A stretch of DNA of 64,000 nucleotides from Mangrovimicrobium sp033283385. GTDB taxonomy: Bacteria > Pseudomonadota > Gammaproteobacteria > Pseudomonadales > Halieaceae. A program made the position numbers and the translations under genes. The first letter of the stretch is position 1. The number at the start of each line of letters is the position of its first letter. The notes under the pieces were generated by a model. It made no database searches and was not told the DNA's origin. It was given only the letters and a program-made list of their open reading frames with translations. Below, piece after piece: positions 33,787 through 43,273 of this stretch. The stretch lies in the NCBI GenBank assembly GCA_033283385.1, contig JAWMQQ010000004.1, positions 1 to 64,000 on the forward strand. The letters are read 5' to 3'.

Positions 33787-35205
33787 TCAGGCATCCGGCC
33801 CGCTGATTGCCTTCAGCAGCACATACCAGTGGGTCAGTTCCCTGTCGAAGGCTTGCACCGGGATGCGCTCGTTGAGCCCGTGGGAGAAGTCGTCGCTGCT
33901 CTTCATGTACAGTCCGTCGACGCCGTAGCTGGGGATGCCCGCGGCGCGAAAATGCATGCCATCGGTGCCGTAGGGCGACATGTAGGGCACGATCTCCAGC
34001 CCCGGGTAGTTCGCGTCCACCGCCTTGCGCAGGGCGGCCAGCAGATCCTCGCGCAGCGGCGAGGCGTCGCTCTCGGTGGCGTCATCCCGCTGGACCACGG
34101 CGACTTCCGGGTCGGCTATCACTTTTTCCAGGGTCGCCTTCGTGGCGGCAACCCCTTCGCCGGGAAACACGCGGCAGTTCACCACCGCCACCGCCGATTG
34201 CGGCAGCGCGTTCTCCGCGTGGCCCGCCTCCAGCATGGTCGGCACGCAGGTGGTGCTCACCGTGCCGGTATAGGCCGGTTCCGCGCGCAGCCGGGCCACC
34301 GCCCAGGCGTCGTTGGGGTCCGCCGCAAAACGGGCCATCGCCGCGCCCAGGTCGCCGGGGGTGCGGGTGGCGGTGGACTTGAAGAACTGCCGGGTCAGGT
34401 CGTTCTGGCGCACCGGGAACTGGTAGGCGTGCAGCTTTTGAAGGGCGGCCGCCAGGTCGTAGATGGCGTTCCTTGCCGTCGGCCGCGAGCTGTGGCCGCC
34501 GGGATTGGTTACCCGCAGTTCATAGGTCACGTAGGTTTTTTCCGCCGCCTGGAATTCGAAGCTCGCCGGTGCGCCGCCCGCTTGCGGGATGATGCCGCCG
34601 CCGGCGTCGGCGTTCAGCACGTATTCGCTGTCGGTCAGTTCGCGGTACTGGTTGACCAGTGCCCTGGTGCTCACCATGTCCGTCTCCTCGTCGCCGCTGA
34701 AGGCCAGGATCAGGTCGCGGGAGGGGACGTAGCCCTCCGCCTTCAGGCGCAGGAAGGCCTCGCTGGTGGCAACCAGGCCCAGCTTGTCATCGCGGGTGCC
34801 GCGGCCGTAGTAGTAGCCGTTATCCTCGACCAGGGTAAAGGGGTCGCGCTCCCAGTCCTCGCGCAGTGCTTCCACCACGTCCATGTGGGCGCTGATGCTG
34901 ACCGGTTTTTTTCCAGAGCTGCCGTCGCCGCGGTAGCGCACCACCAGCGCGGCGGTGTCGCCCATGGGCAGGACGTGAATATCTTCCGCCGGGAAGCCGC
35001 CGTCGCGGAACTGCTGCGCGAGGTATTCGGCCAGCACCGGCACCTGGCCGTGGCCGGCGGAGGTGCGCAGGGAAATCGCGTGGCGGTACATTTCCAGCGC
35101 CTGGGCGCGAAAGTGGTTGTCGGGGCTGGGGCTGCCTGTGTCAGCACCGCGGGCACCGGCGCAGGCCAGCAACAGGGCGAGGGCCGGGAGCAGGGATCGT
35201 TTCAT
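33787..35205 (-). CDS. M20 family metallopeptidase, exported
   Basis: A 472-residue di-zinc peptidase with a signal peptide (SLLPALALLLACAGARG). Metal and catalytic motifs are in order: SAHMDVVEA (His-x-Asp), YYGRGTRDDKLGL (bridging Asp), AFSGDEETDM (catalytic Glu and zinc ligand), and YGTDGMHFRAAGIPSYG near the end. The dimerisation lid domain lies between about 215 and 340. It likely acts in the periplasm as a carboxy- or aminopeptidase of small peptides. It is divergent from the ExeM-type nuclease. Confidence 0.93.
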   Translation of the reverse strand: MKRSLLPALALLLACAGARGADTGSPSPDNHFRAQALEMYRHAISLRTSAGHGQVPVLAEYLAQQFRDGGFPAEDIHVLPMGDTAALVVRYRGDGSSGKKPVSISAHMDVVEALREDWERDPFTLVEDNGYYYGRGTRDDKLGLVATSEAFLRLKAEGYVPSRDLILAFSGDEETDMVSTRALVNQYRELTDSEYVLNADAGGGIIPQAGGAPASFEFQAAEKTYVTYELRVTNPGGHSSRPTARNAIYDLAAALQKLHAYQFPVRQNDLTRQFFKSTATRTPGDLGAAMARFAADPNDAWAVARLRAEPAYTGTVSTTCVPTMLEAGHAENALPQSAVAVVNCRVFPGEGVAATKATLEKVIADPEVAVVQRDDATESDASPLREDLLAALRKAVDANYPGLEIVPYMSPYGTDGMHFRAAGIPSYGVDGLYMKSSDDFSHGLNERIPVQAFDRELTHWYVLLKAISGPDA

Positions 35206-35384
35206 GGTGGTTCCGTTGTCGTGGGTGACGCCGTCGCGCGGCGCGATTGCGCAACATAGCCCGTCGACTGTGCGCAGACAAGCGCTGCCGTCGTGGAAAC
35301 GCCATCAAAACACAACATGCGCTTAACCGTTCCTTCATGCTGCCGGACTAGTGTTTTGGGCACCCATTTACGGAGTGTATGCCC

Positions 35385-37976
35385 ATGCCATCCCGCCCAC
35401 GCCACCTGCCTCTCGCCCTGTTCCTGTTGCCCTGTCTTCCCGCTGTCGCCGCTGAATCACCCATCGCCTGGGACATGCTGGACAGCACCAGCCACAGGCT
35501 GACAGTCCATGACAATGCCTTTGACGGGGCGTTTGGCAGCGCGGGGGACGGGTCGCAGAAATACCGGCGCAACGTGTCCGCGAGTATTCCCTACCAGTTG
35601 CTGGACGACAGCCTGGTGACTTACCCCGCCGATACCCTGGGCATCATCGACGACGACAACACCGATGAATTCTTCGGCGTCGCCGACACGGTCAACGGCG
35701 ACAACCCCGGCAATTCCACCATCGCCACCTGGCAGTTCGATATCAGCGGCGCCACCCGGCTCGGCGTCGCCATCGACATGGGCGCCATGGGCGATTTCGA
35801 GGCCGCCGACAGCTTTGCCTGGACCGCCAGCGTCGACGGCGGTCCGCAGCAGCTGCTGTTCACATCCTCGGTGGACGAGAGCGGCAGCGCGGTTTACCAG
35901 CTGGCCGGTGGCGCCTCGGTCAGCCTCGACGATCCGATGCTGGTCGACGGCCAGCAACTGGGCAACACGCTGCAGACACTGCGCGCCGCCATCGAGGGCA
36001 CCGGCAGCAGTTTGCTGCTGACCCTCACCGCGCAGACCGATGGCGGCAGCGAGGGCTTCGTGTTCCAGAACCTGGTCGTGCTCGACGGCTTCGAGGGCGG
36101 CCCGCAGCTGAGCCTGCAGCCGATTCACGCGGTGCAGGGCGCCGGCGATGCGTCGCCGCTGGCCGGGCAGACGGTGATGGTCGAGGCGATCGTCACCGGC
36201 GACTTCCAGAACAACGGCTCGACCGACAACGGCAACCTGAACGGCTTTTTCCTGCAGGAGGAGGACGGCGACGCCGATGCCGACACGGCCACTTCCGAGG
36301 GGATCTTTGTCTACTACCCCGGCGGCGAGGTGGATGTCGCAGTGGGCGACCTGGTGCAGGTGAGCGGCAAGGTGTCCGAGTACAACGGCCTGACCGAGAT
36401 CACCGCGAATAGCGTCGAGGTGCTCGGCAGCGGCGTACCGCTGCCGGCGGCCAGCGAGGTCACGCTGCCCGTAGATGAGCTCGCCGGCCTCGAGCACTTC
36501 GAGGGCATGCGCGTAAGCTTCCCGCAATCGCTGGTGATCAGCGAGTACTACAACTTCGACCGCTACGGCGAGATCGTACTGGCCGCTCCGCTGGAAGGCG
36601 AGGCGCGGCCGATGACCCCGACCGCGGTGGAACTGCCGGGCTCCAACGGCTACCTGGCCCGCGCCGACCTGAATGTGCGCTCGCGCATTACCCTGGACGA
36701 TGGCCGCAGCAACCAGAACCCCGACCCGGCGATTCACCCCGATGGTACGGAGTTCACCCTGGACAACCGCTTCCGCGGCGGCGACCTGGTGACTGGCGCC
36801 ACCGGTGTGCTCGACTACAGCTTCGGCCTGTACCGCATCCAGCCCACCGCTGGCGCGACCTATACCGCGGCCAACCCGCGCCCGGCGCAGCCGCCGGCCG
36901 TCGGCGGCAGCCTGAAGGTGGCCGCCTTCAACGTGCTCAATTACTTCATCACGCTGGATAACGCCGGCGCGATCTGCGGCCCCGGCGGCGACATGGGCTG
37001 CCGCGGGGCGGACAACGCGGAAGAGTTCGGGCGGCAGCGCGGCAAGATCATCGCGGCCCTGGCGAAACTCGATGCAGCGGTCGTGGGCCTGATCGAACTG
37101 GAGAACAACAGCGCGGCCATCGACGATCTCGTCGCGGGGCTCAACGCCGCCACCGGCGAGGGTACCTACGCCGCGCTGCAAACCGGCGCCTTCGGCGGCG
37201 ATGCCATCCGCGTCGGCTTCATCTACCAGCCCGCCAAAGTCTCCACCCTGGGTGACTACGCCACTCTCGACAGCAGCTTCGATCCGGATTTCATCGACGA
37301 CAAGAACCGCCCGGCACTGGCCCAGACCTTTGTCGACGGCAACGGCGGCATCTTCACCGCGGTGGTCAACCACCTGAAATCCAAGGGCTCGGACTGCAAC
37401 GATCTTGGCGACCCGGATATCGGCGACGGGCAGGGCAACTGCAACCTGACCCGCCGCGACGCCGCCCGCGTGCTGGCCAACTGGCTGGCGACGGATCCCA
37501 CCGGCAGTGGCGACGGCGACTTCCTGGTCATGGGCGACCTCAATTCCTACGATAAGGAAGACCCGATCGCCGAGCTGCAGGGCGCGGGCTACACTGACCT
37601 TATCGCGGCTTTTGGTGGTGAATACGCCTACAGCTACGTGTTCGACGGCCAGTTCGGCTACCTCGACCATGCCCTGGCCACTCCCCAACTCGCCGCACAG
37701 GTCAGCGGCGCGGCGCCCTGGCACATCAACGCGGACGAGCCCGACATCCTCGACTACGACACCAGCTTCAAGGCGCCTGCCCAGGATGCCCTGTTCGCCC
37801 CGGACGAGTTCCGCAGCTCGGACCACGACCCGGTGGTGATCGGCCTCGCGCTCAACGTGCAGCCGCGCTCCCTCGAGGACTGCACCCGCAGCGGCTGGAA
37901 GCGGCTGAGCCTGCCCGACGGCACGCCCTTCCACGATGCGGCGCAGTGCATTTTCTCCGCCGTCGGACACCCCTGA
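35385..37976 (+). CDS. ExeM/NucH family extracellular endonuclease
   Basis: An 863-residue secreted DNase with a signal peptide (LPLALFLLPCLPAVAAES). An N-terminal beta-rich part (about 25-240) precedes an OB-like domain (VEAIVTGDFQ..GFFLQEEDGDAD) and the endonuclease/exonuclease/phosphatase domain from about 510: KVAAFNVLNYF, GLIELENN, VVNHLKSKGSDC, VMGDLNSYDKEDP, YLDHALATP and SSDHDPVVIG. Related ExeM nucleases release or recycle extracellular DNA in biofilms. ATG 35385 has better spacing from GGAG than ATG 35379. A palindromic repeat follows directly. It shows no C-terminal sorting signal. Confidence 0.92.
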   Translation: MPSRPRHLPLALFLLPCLPAVAAESPIAWDMLDSTSHRLTVHDNAFDGAFGSAGDGSQKYRRNVSASIPYQLLDDSLVTYPADTLGIIDDDNTDEFFGVADTVNGDNPGNSTIATWQFDISGATRLGVAIDMGAMGDFEAADSFAWTASVDGGPQQLLFTSSVDESGSAVYQLAGGASVSLDDPMLVDGQQLGNTLQTLRAAIEGTGSSLLLTLTAQTDGGSEGFVFQNLVVLDGFEGGPQLSLQPIHAVQGAGDASPLAGQTVMVEAIVTGDFQNNGSTDNGNLNGFFLQEEDGDADADTATSEGIFVYYPGGEVDVAVGDLVQVSGKVSEYNGLTEITANSVEVLGSGVPLPAASEVTLPVDELAGLEHFEGMRVSFPQSLVISEYYNFDRYGEIVLAAPLEGEARPMTPTAVELPGSNGYLARADLNVRSRITLDDGRSNQNPDPAIHPDGTEFTLDNRFRGGDLVTGATGVLDYSFGLYRIQPTAGATYTAANPRPAQPPAVGGSLKVAAFNVLNYFITLDNAGAICGPGGDMGCRGADNAEEFGRQRGKIIAALAKLDAAVVGLIELENNSAAIDDLVAGLNAATGEGTYAALQTGAFGGDAIRVGFIYQPAKVSTLGDYATLDSSFDPDFIDDKNRPALAQTFVDGNGGIFTAVVNHLKSKGSDCNDLGDPDIGDGQGNCNLTRRDAARVLANWLATDPTGSGDGDFLVMGDLNSYDKEDPIAELQGAGYTDLIAAFGGEYAYSYVFDGQFGYLDHALATPQLAAQVSGAAPWHINADEPDILDYDTSFKAPAQDALFAPDEFRSSDHDPVVIGLALNVQPRSLEDCTRSGWKRLSLPDGTPFHDAAQCIFSAVGHP

Positions 37977-37977
37977 T

Positions 37978-38014
37978 GGGGACGGAGGAGCTATTTTTTG
38001 GCTCCTCCGTCCCC
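37978..38014. repeat. GGGGACGGAGG palindromic repeat after the nuclease gene
   Basis: A perfect 14-bp stem (37978-37991 and 38001-38014) around TATTTTTTG begins two bases after the nuclease stop. Its core GGGGACGGAGG also forms the palindrome at 55441-55477. It may act as a terminator or mRNA-stabilising hairpin, and looks like a REP-type mobile repeat. Confidence 0.75.
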
Positions 38015-38116
38015 GGGGCGTCCGGGATATTGTTGATACTTTCGTGATTCTCTCGTGATTTGTTTGTGGCACAGTCGGCCAGACTGCCTGCCACAGACAA
38101 TCACGGAGGGAACCCC

Positions 38117-40618
38117 ATGCGTATCCGTGTCCTGCTCGTCCCACTTCTCGCCGGGCTGTTGTCCGGTAACACCATAGCCGCGCCCACCGGCGACAGCCCC
38201 GAGTCCCGCGCGACAGTCCCACTCCCTGCCAGGGCCGCGTTGTCCGAACGCCTGGCGACGGCCCGGGTACCCTTCGTCGCCAACCGCGGACAACTGCCGC
38301 AGGCGCAGGTGGCGTTCTACGCCCGCACCTTCGCCGGCACCGTGTACGTCACTCGCGAGTCGGACCTGGTCTATGCGCTACCGATGCAACAGTCTGTGCG
38401 GCCGGTCGCGGACACCGGCATGCCGGTGCTGGCATTTCGCGAGCGCTTTGCCGGCGACGCCGGGCGCCCCCGCGGCGAGGAGGCGTCCGCGGTGCGGGTC
38501 AGCAGCTACCGCGGCAGCGACCCCGCCCGCTGGCGCGCAGGGCTCTCCGCCTGGAACAGCCTCGACCTGGGGGAACCCTGGCCGGGTATCCGCGTGTCCG
38601 TGCGTGCTGGCGGCAACAACGTGGAGAAGTTGCTGCATGTCGCCCCCGGTGCTGACCCGCGCCTGATCGAAATCGCCGTCGATGGCGTAGACGGGCTGGC
38701 CGTGGACGCGCGGGGCAGGCTGTCCCTGTCGACACCCCGCGGCGAGTTGTATTTCACGGCGCCGGTGGCCTACCAGTCCATCGACGGGGAGAACAGGCCC
38801 GTCGAGGTCGCCTACGTTGCGGGCGAACAGGGCCACTACGGTTTCCGCGTCGGCGATTACGATCACCGCAGGGAACTGGTGATCGACCCGCTGCTGGCCT
38901 CCACCTACCTCGGTGGCCACAATCCCAGCCCCCCGGGCAACTACGACGACGACTGGATCTACGCCATCGCGACCAGCGGCGCGGACGTCTACGTGGCGGG
39001 AGTCACCCAGTCCCCGGACTTCCCCATCGTGCTGGGGTACGACGACAACCTGCCCAACGCCTATCCCGACGGTTTTGTCGCGCGGCTGTCGGGGGACCTG
39101 TCGACGATCATCGCCTCGACCTATATCGGCACGGACAACTTCGACCGGGTCAGCGATCTCGCCCTGGACAGCGACGGTACGGTGGTGATCACCGGCCAGG
39201 CCGGCTACGGGTTCCCGGTCACTGCCGGCGCCTACACCTGGAGCGGGGCGACGCCCACCGGCGGAGGCTTCGTCGCCCGGTTCAGCGCCGATCTCTCTGC
39301 GTTGCTGGCCTCGGCCATACCCACGCCGCAGGATTTTCCCTACCGGCTCGCCCTCGGCAACGGTGGCGTGTATTTCGGCGGCAGCACCAACAACATCGAC
39401 TTCCCGATCACGCCCGGCGCCTGGCGGGACACCTGTTGCCCCGCGGGCGGGTTTGGCATCCGCGAATACAACGGCTTCGCCGGCAAGCTGTCGGCGGATC
39501 TCGGCAGCCTGCAGGCTATGACCTATCTCGGTGGCGACACGGTATCCGGCATCGCGGTGGCGCCGGACGGCAGCGTCTACATCACTGACGGCACCGACAA
39601 TGCCATTACCGGCTACATCGCCCGCTTCGATGCGGGCCTGACCAATCGCGAGAACTACCTGAGCTACTACGGCATCAGCCAGAGCGGCAGCAGCCGGACC
39701 TACTTCAACGACGTGGTCGCCGGCGACGGGTTCGTGGTCACCGCCGGGCAGACCTACATGAACGACCTGCCTGTGACCCCGGGTGCGTATGACGGGACCT
39801 GCGGCAGTGACGGCGACTGCGACGGTATCGGGCCGCTGAAAGTGCCGGTCCCCGACGGGTTTGTCGCGAAATACAGCGCCGACCTGCAGCAGACCCTGGC
39901 GCTGACTTACCTCGGCGGCTCGGACATCGAGTCCATTCGCGCTCTCGCGCTGGGCTCCAACGGCGATATCTACGTCACCGGCGAAACCATGTCTGCCGAT
40001 TTCCCGACGACCGGCGCGGGTGCCGACGACAGCTGCGGCGGCGACGGCCAGTGCGATCCCACCGGTACTTACAACACGCCGACCGCCGATGCCTTCGTCG
40101 CCCGCCTGTCCGGAGACCTGTCGCAGCTGCTGTACGGCAGTTATCTCGGCGGTTCGGGCGAGGAGCACCCGCTTGCCCTGGCGCTGGACGGCAACGGCCT
40201 GCTGTACGCGGCGGGCTTTACCCGCTCCAGCGATTTCCCGACCACCCCGGGGGCAATCGACAATAGTTACAACGGCGGTACCTCGGATGCCTTCGTCAGC
40301 CTTTTGGACCCCGTGAGCGGGAGCGGCAGCAACCTGCCGCCGCTGGCGGATGCCGGCGAGGACCAGCAGGTGAAACCGCTGCGTATCGTGCAACTGGACG
40401 GCGGCGGCTCCAGCGACCCCGACGGCAGTATCGTCAGCTATCACTGGAGCCAGGTGTTCGGTCCCGAGGTGAGGCTCTACGGCACCGGGCCGGCAGCGGC
40501 TTTCCGCGCGCCCTGGGTGGCGCGCGGCAGCGGCAAGCTGCTGGTATTCGAGCTTCGCGTCACCGACGATTCCGGTGACACCGCTACCGACAGGGTGCGG
40601 GTTATCGCCAGGCGCTGA
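38117..40618 (+). CDS. SBBP repeat-containing exported protein
   Basis: An 833-residue secreted or surface protein with a signal peptide (RVLLVPLLAGLLSGNTIAA). The first ~250 residues resemble the domain preceding SBBP propellers (VPFVANRGQLPQAQVAFYARTF). At least five SBBP-type blades follow, each with an xxGFVA(R/K)xSxDL core and TYLGG or SYLGG: near 320, 395, 465, 590 and 690. A C-terminal PKD/REJ-like domain has DAGEDQQVKPLRIVQLDGGGSSDPDGSIVSYHW. It probably binds ligands or sugars at the cell surface. ATG 38117 follows an ACGGAGGGA ribosome site. It converges with the VWA gene. Confidence 0.88.
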   Translation: MRIRVLLVPLLAGLLSGNTIAAPTGDSPESRATVPLPARAALSERLATARVPFVANRGQLPQAQVAFYARTFAGTVYVTRESDLVYALPMQQSVRPVADTGMPVLAFRERFAGDAGRPRGEEASAVRVSSYRGSDPARWRAGLSAWNSLDLGEPWPGIRVSVRAGGNNVEKLLHVAPGADPRLIEIAVDGVDGLAVDARGRLSLSTPRGELYFTAPVAYQSIDGENRPVEVAYVAGEQGHYGFRVGDYDHRRELVIDPLLASTYLGGHNPSPPGNYDDDWIYAIATSGADVYVAGVTQSPDFPIVLGYDDNLPNAYPDGFVARLSGDLSTIIASTYIGTDNFDRVSDLALDSDGTVVITGQAGYGFPVTAGAYTWSGATPTGGGFVARFSADLSALLASAIPTPQDFPYRLALGNGGVYFGGSTNNIDFPITPGAWRDTCCPAGGFGIREYNGFAGKLSADLGSLQAMTYLGGDTVSGIAVAPDGSVYITDGTDNAITGYIARFDAGLTNRENYLSYYGISQSGSSRTYFNDVVAGDGFVVTAGQTYMNDLPVTPGAYDGTCGSDGDCDGIGPLKVPVPDGFVAKYSADLQQTLALTYLGGSDIESIRALALGSNGDIYVTGETMSADFPTTGAGADDSCGGDGQCDPTGTYNTPTADAFVARLSGDLSQLLYGSYLGGSGEEHPLALALDGNGLLYAAGFTRSSDFPTTPGAIDNSYNGGTSDAFVSLLDPVSGSGSNLPPLADAGEDQQVKPLRIVQLDGGGSSDPDGSIVSYHWSQVFGPEVRLYGTGPAAAFRAPWVARGSGKLLVFELRVTDDSGDTATDRVRVIARR

Positions 40619-40619
40619 C

Positions 40620-42632
40620 TCACATCGAACTGGCGGTTTCCGCCTTGCGGATGAGTTGCACCAGCTCGGCGCGGTAACCGTAGGGGTCGTCGCCGCGATT
40701 GGCCTGGGCCAGTTGCAGCGCGTCGTCGTAGTTCCAGCTGCCGATGTACTGGCCGCCCTCCAGCAGCTGGGCAAAGCCGGCGACGGCGGTGGCGAAGTTT
40801 GCCTCGCGCTGCGCGGTGGCGGTGGTTTTGCCGGTGAGCGTGATCGGTTGTTCGATCAGGCGGGACTCGTCCTCGCCGGGCAGCTTGTAGCGCAGCTTGA
40901 GGAAGCCGTACTCGCCGGACTTGCCCTGTGCCTTCGTCGTTTGCGTGTACCGCGACCCGGAAAACAGCCCGCTGTCGCTGCCGGTGGGGGTGATCTCGTA
41001 GATCGCGGTCACGCTGTGGCCCGCGCCGATATCGCCGGCATCTACTGCGTCGTTGTTGAAGTCCTGTTGCTTCAGCAGGCGGGTTTCATAGCCCAGCAGG
41101 CGGTATTCGCTGACCGTCGCCGGGTTGAACTCGACCTGGATCTTCACGTCACGGGCGATGGTGAACAGCGAGGAGGTGGCCTCGTCCACCAGCACTTTCT
41201 GCGCCTCGGACAGTGAGTCGATATAGGCGGCGACGCCGTTGCCGTTCTGCGCCAGGGCCTGCATCAGCGCGTCGTTGTAGTTGCCCTGGCCGAAACCCAG
41301 CACCGAGAGGAACACGCCGGACTTGCGCTCCCGCTCGACGAAGTCCTGCAGTTCACGCTGGCTGGTGATGCCGACATTGAAGTCGCCATCGGTGGCCAGT
41401 ACCACGCGGTTCACGCCGTCCTTGATGAAATGGGCCCGGGCCAGCTGGTAGGCCAGCTGGATGCCCTGTGCGCCGGCGGTGGACCCGCCCGCCTGCAGCC
41501 GGTTGAGCGCGGCGAGGATTTTCTGCTTTTCGCTTACCGGGGTGGGCTCCAGTACCGTGCCGGCGGCTCCGGCATAGACCACGATGGATACCGTGTCCTC
41601 CGGTTGCAGCTTCGACAGCAACAGGTTCATCGACTGCTTCACCAGCGGCAGCTTGTCCGGGCTTCGCATGGAGCCGGAGACATCCAGCAGGAACACGAGG
41701 TTGGCGCGCGGCTGGGTGCCGGCCAGCTCGTACCCCTTGATGCCGATGTGCACCAGCCTGTTGCCGGCCTTCCAGGGCGAGTCGGTGACCGTGACGCTGG
41801 TGCTGAAGGGCCGCGAGCGGTCCGCGGGCAGCGGGTAGTCGTAGGGGAAGTAGTTGACCATCTCCTCCAGCCGCACCGCGGATTTTTGCGGCAGCACGCC
41901 GCTGTTGAGCTGGCGGCGCACGAAACTGTACGAGGCGGTGTCGACGTCGATGGAAAACGTCGAGACCGGCGCCTCGGCGACCCGTTTCACCGGGTTGGCG
42001 TCGGTGGCGGTGAACCGGTCGCGCCCCTCGTCGCGGTACCGGGGCCCCGGCAGCCTGTCGTCGGCGATGGCGCGTTTTTCCATTGCCAGGCCAGCTGCGG
42101 ACTGCGCGGTATCCTCCGAACCGTAAGACGCGCGCTGCGCCTGGACTTCGGGCGCGGGCGTCGCCGGGGGAGGTGCGGCGACCCACTCCTGTGCTTCGCC
42201 GGCGCTGCTGACATCCAGGGCCACCTTCCCCGCGGACCCTGCAACGTCGTACTCCTTCGCCCTGGCGGTGGGCTGCGCGTCGCCGCCCGGGGCCTGTTCT
42301 TCCATCGCATCCCAGGCGTATTCGAAAGAGCCCTGCTGCGGCATCTGCAGCGCGAGGAACAGGCCGAGCACCAGCACGGCGGCACTGGCCATGCCGCTGA
42401 ACAGCCAGCGCCGGGTGGAATCGTTCGCGGTAAACATGTTCATGATTTTTCTCCCGATGGGTGTGTGTTCGGGAGTGGGACGCGCCGCCGCGCCGGATCC
42501 TTGGCCGGCCGCCGACAAATTATCCGCCTCGTCGAAGGCCGCCAGCGCCGCGGCCACTGCCCGGTCGCGGGCGTCCTCCGCTGGCGTGTCGTCGACCCGT
42601 GCGAACAGGGCTTTCAGTTCTTCGTCATTCAT
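40620..42632 (-). CDS. VWA domain-containing membrane protein (YfbK-like), possible anti-sigma factor
   Basis: A 670-residue protein with a short cytoplasmic N-terminus (1-75; MNDEELKALFARVDDTP), one membrane helix (76-96) and a large outer part. That part holds a VWA N-terminal segment (STFSIDVDTASYSFVRRQLN), the VWA domain with MIDAS motif DVSGSM at about 317-322 (second motif GGSTAG, third TDGDFN), and a DUF3520 C-terminal domain. Its ATG overlaps the stop of an ECF sigma gene by 4 bases. A single helix with an N-terminal arm facing the cytoplasm is the topology of anti-sigma factors, so it may tether the sigma factor and sense something outside. That role is inference. Confidence 0.9.
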   Translation of the reverse strand: MNDEELKALFARVDDTPAEDARDRAVAAALAAFDEADNLSAAGQGSGAAARPTPEHTPIGRKIMNMFTANDSTRRWLFSGMASAAVLVLGLFLALQMPQQGSFEYAWDAMEEQAPGGDAQPTARAKEYDVAGSAGKVALDVSSAGEAQEWVAAPPPATPAPEVQAQRASYGSEDTAQSAAGLAMEKRAIADDRLPGPRYRDEGRDRFTATDANPVKRVAEAPVSTFSIDVDTASYSFVRRQLNSGVLPQKSAVRLEEMVNYFPYDYPLPADRSRPFSTSVTVTDSPWKAGNRLVHIGIKGYELAGTQPRANLVFLLDVSGSMRSPDKLPLVKQSMNLLLSKLQPEDTVSIVVYAGAAGTVLEPTPVSEKQKILAALNRLQAGGSTAGAQGIQLAYQLARAHFIKDGVNRVVLATDGDFNVGITSQRELQDFVERERKSGVFLSVLGFGQGNYNDALMQALAQNGNGVAAYIDSLSEAQKVLVDEATSSLFTIARDVKIQVEFNPATVSEYRLLGYETRLLKQQDFNNDAVDAGDIGAGHSVTAIYEITPTGSDSGLFSGSRYTQTTKAQGKSGEYGFLKLRYKLPGEDESRLIEQPITLTGKTTATAQREANFATAVAGFAQLLEGGQYIGSWNYDDALQLAQANRGDDPYGYRAELVQLIRKAETASSM

Positions 42633-43153
42633 ACATCGACTCCCGGCCGGACCTCGGTCTTCAGCCGTTTGCGAATCTCGTGCAGCCGCCAGGACACGGT
42701 GGACTCCTTTACCTGCAGTATCGCGGCCGCCTCGGCATGGGTGAGGCCTTCCGCCAGCACCAGTACCAGTGCATCGCGGAAGCCCTCACCCATGCCGTCG
42801 ACCAGTGCCAGCACCTGTCCCAGCAGCACGGCGGGTTCGGCGTCGCCGGTGCAGGCCGCTTCCGCGGCGCCTTCGACCGGCGCCGGTGGTCGCGCGCGCT
42901 GCCAGTCCCGGGCGCAGTTGATCACCAGCCGGTACAACCAGGTGGTGAAGGCGGACTCGAAGCGGAACTGGCCGATAGATCTGGCCAGCTTGATGCAGGC
43001 CTGCTGCGCCACGTCCTCCGCGTCCGCGCGGGCGCCGCAGTAGCGGCTGGCAAAGCGCAGGATGGCCGCGTAGTGCTCGTCTACGAGACGGGAGAAGGCG
43101 TCGCGGTCGCCGCGCTGGGCGCGCCGGATGGTGTCCTCGAGTTCGGGTGTCAT
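42629..43153 (-). CDS. ECF-type RNA polymerase sigma factor
   Basis: A 174-residue sigma factor. Region 2 is at about 23-90 (LVDEHYAAILRFASRYCGARADAEDVAQQACIKL, then TTWLYRLVINCARDWQR). Region 4 is at about 110-165 (GFRDALVLVLAEGLTHAEAAAILQVKESTVSWRLHEIRKRL). It would direct RNA polymerase to a small stress or envelope regulon. The frame opens at 43219, but homology starts at ATG 43153. It overlaps the VWA gene start by 4 bases, which suggests both are made in a fixed ratio and that the VWA product controls it. Confidence 0.93.
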   Translation of the reverse strand: MTPELEDTIRRAQRGDRDAFSRLVDEHYAAILRFASRYCGARADAEDVAQQACIKLARSIGQFRFESAFTTWLYRLVINCARDWQRARPPAPVEGAAEAACTGDAEPAVLLGQVLALVDGMGEGFRDALVLVLAEGLTHAEAAAILQVKESTVSWRLHEIRKRLKTEVRPGVDV

Positions 43154-43216
43154 GGCCGACCCATGGCGTGTTTCCTGTCTTGGACGGCGCGGGAGCGCGA
43201 ATCCTTGGGCGCGGGA

Positions 43217-43254
43217 CAAAAAAAAGCCCGCCCGGCGATGATACCGGGTCGGGC
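43217..43254 (-). terminator. Rho-independent terminator of the MddA-like operon
   Basis: On the minus strand GCCCGACCCGG pairs (one mismatch) with CCGGGCGGGC around ATCATC-type loop bases, followed by eight Ts. It separates the mddA-like unit from the sigma factor gene. Confidence 0.85.
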
Positions 43255-43273
43255 GCAGGCGTGAAGCGCCGCC

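Noticed and set aside
35457..38222. A 921-codon antisense frame over the ExeM/NucH gene
   Set aside because: The plus strand encodes a complete nuclease with all motifs; the antisense translation has no recognisable domain and arises from high GC in third codon positions.
38378..40774. A 798-codon antisense frame over the SBBP-repeat gene
   Set aside because: The plus strand has a signal peptide, ribosome site and repeat structure; the antisense product shows only composition bias.
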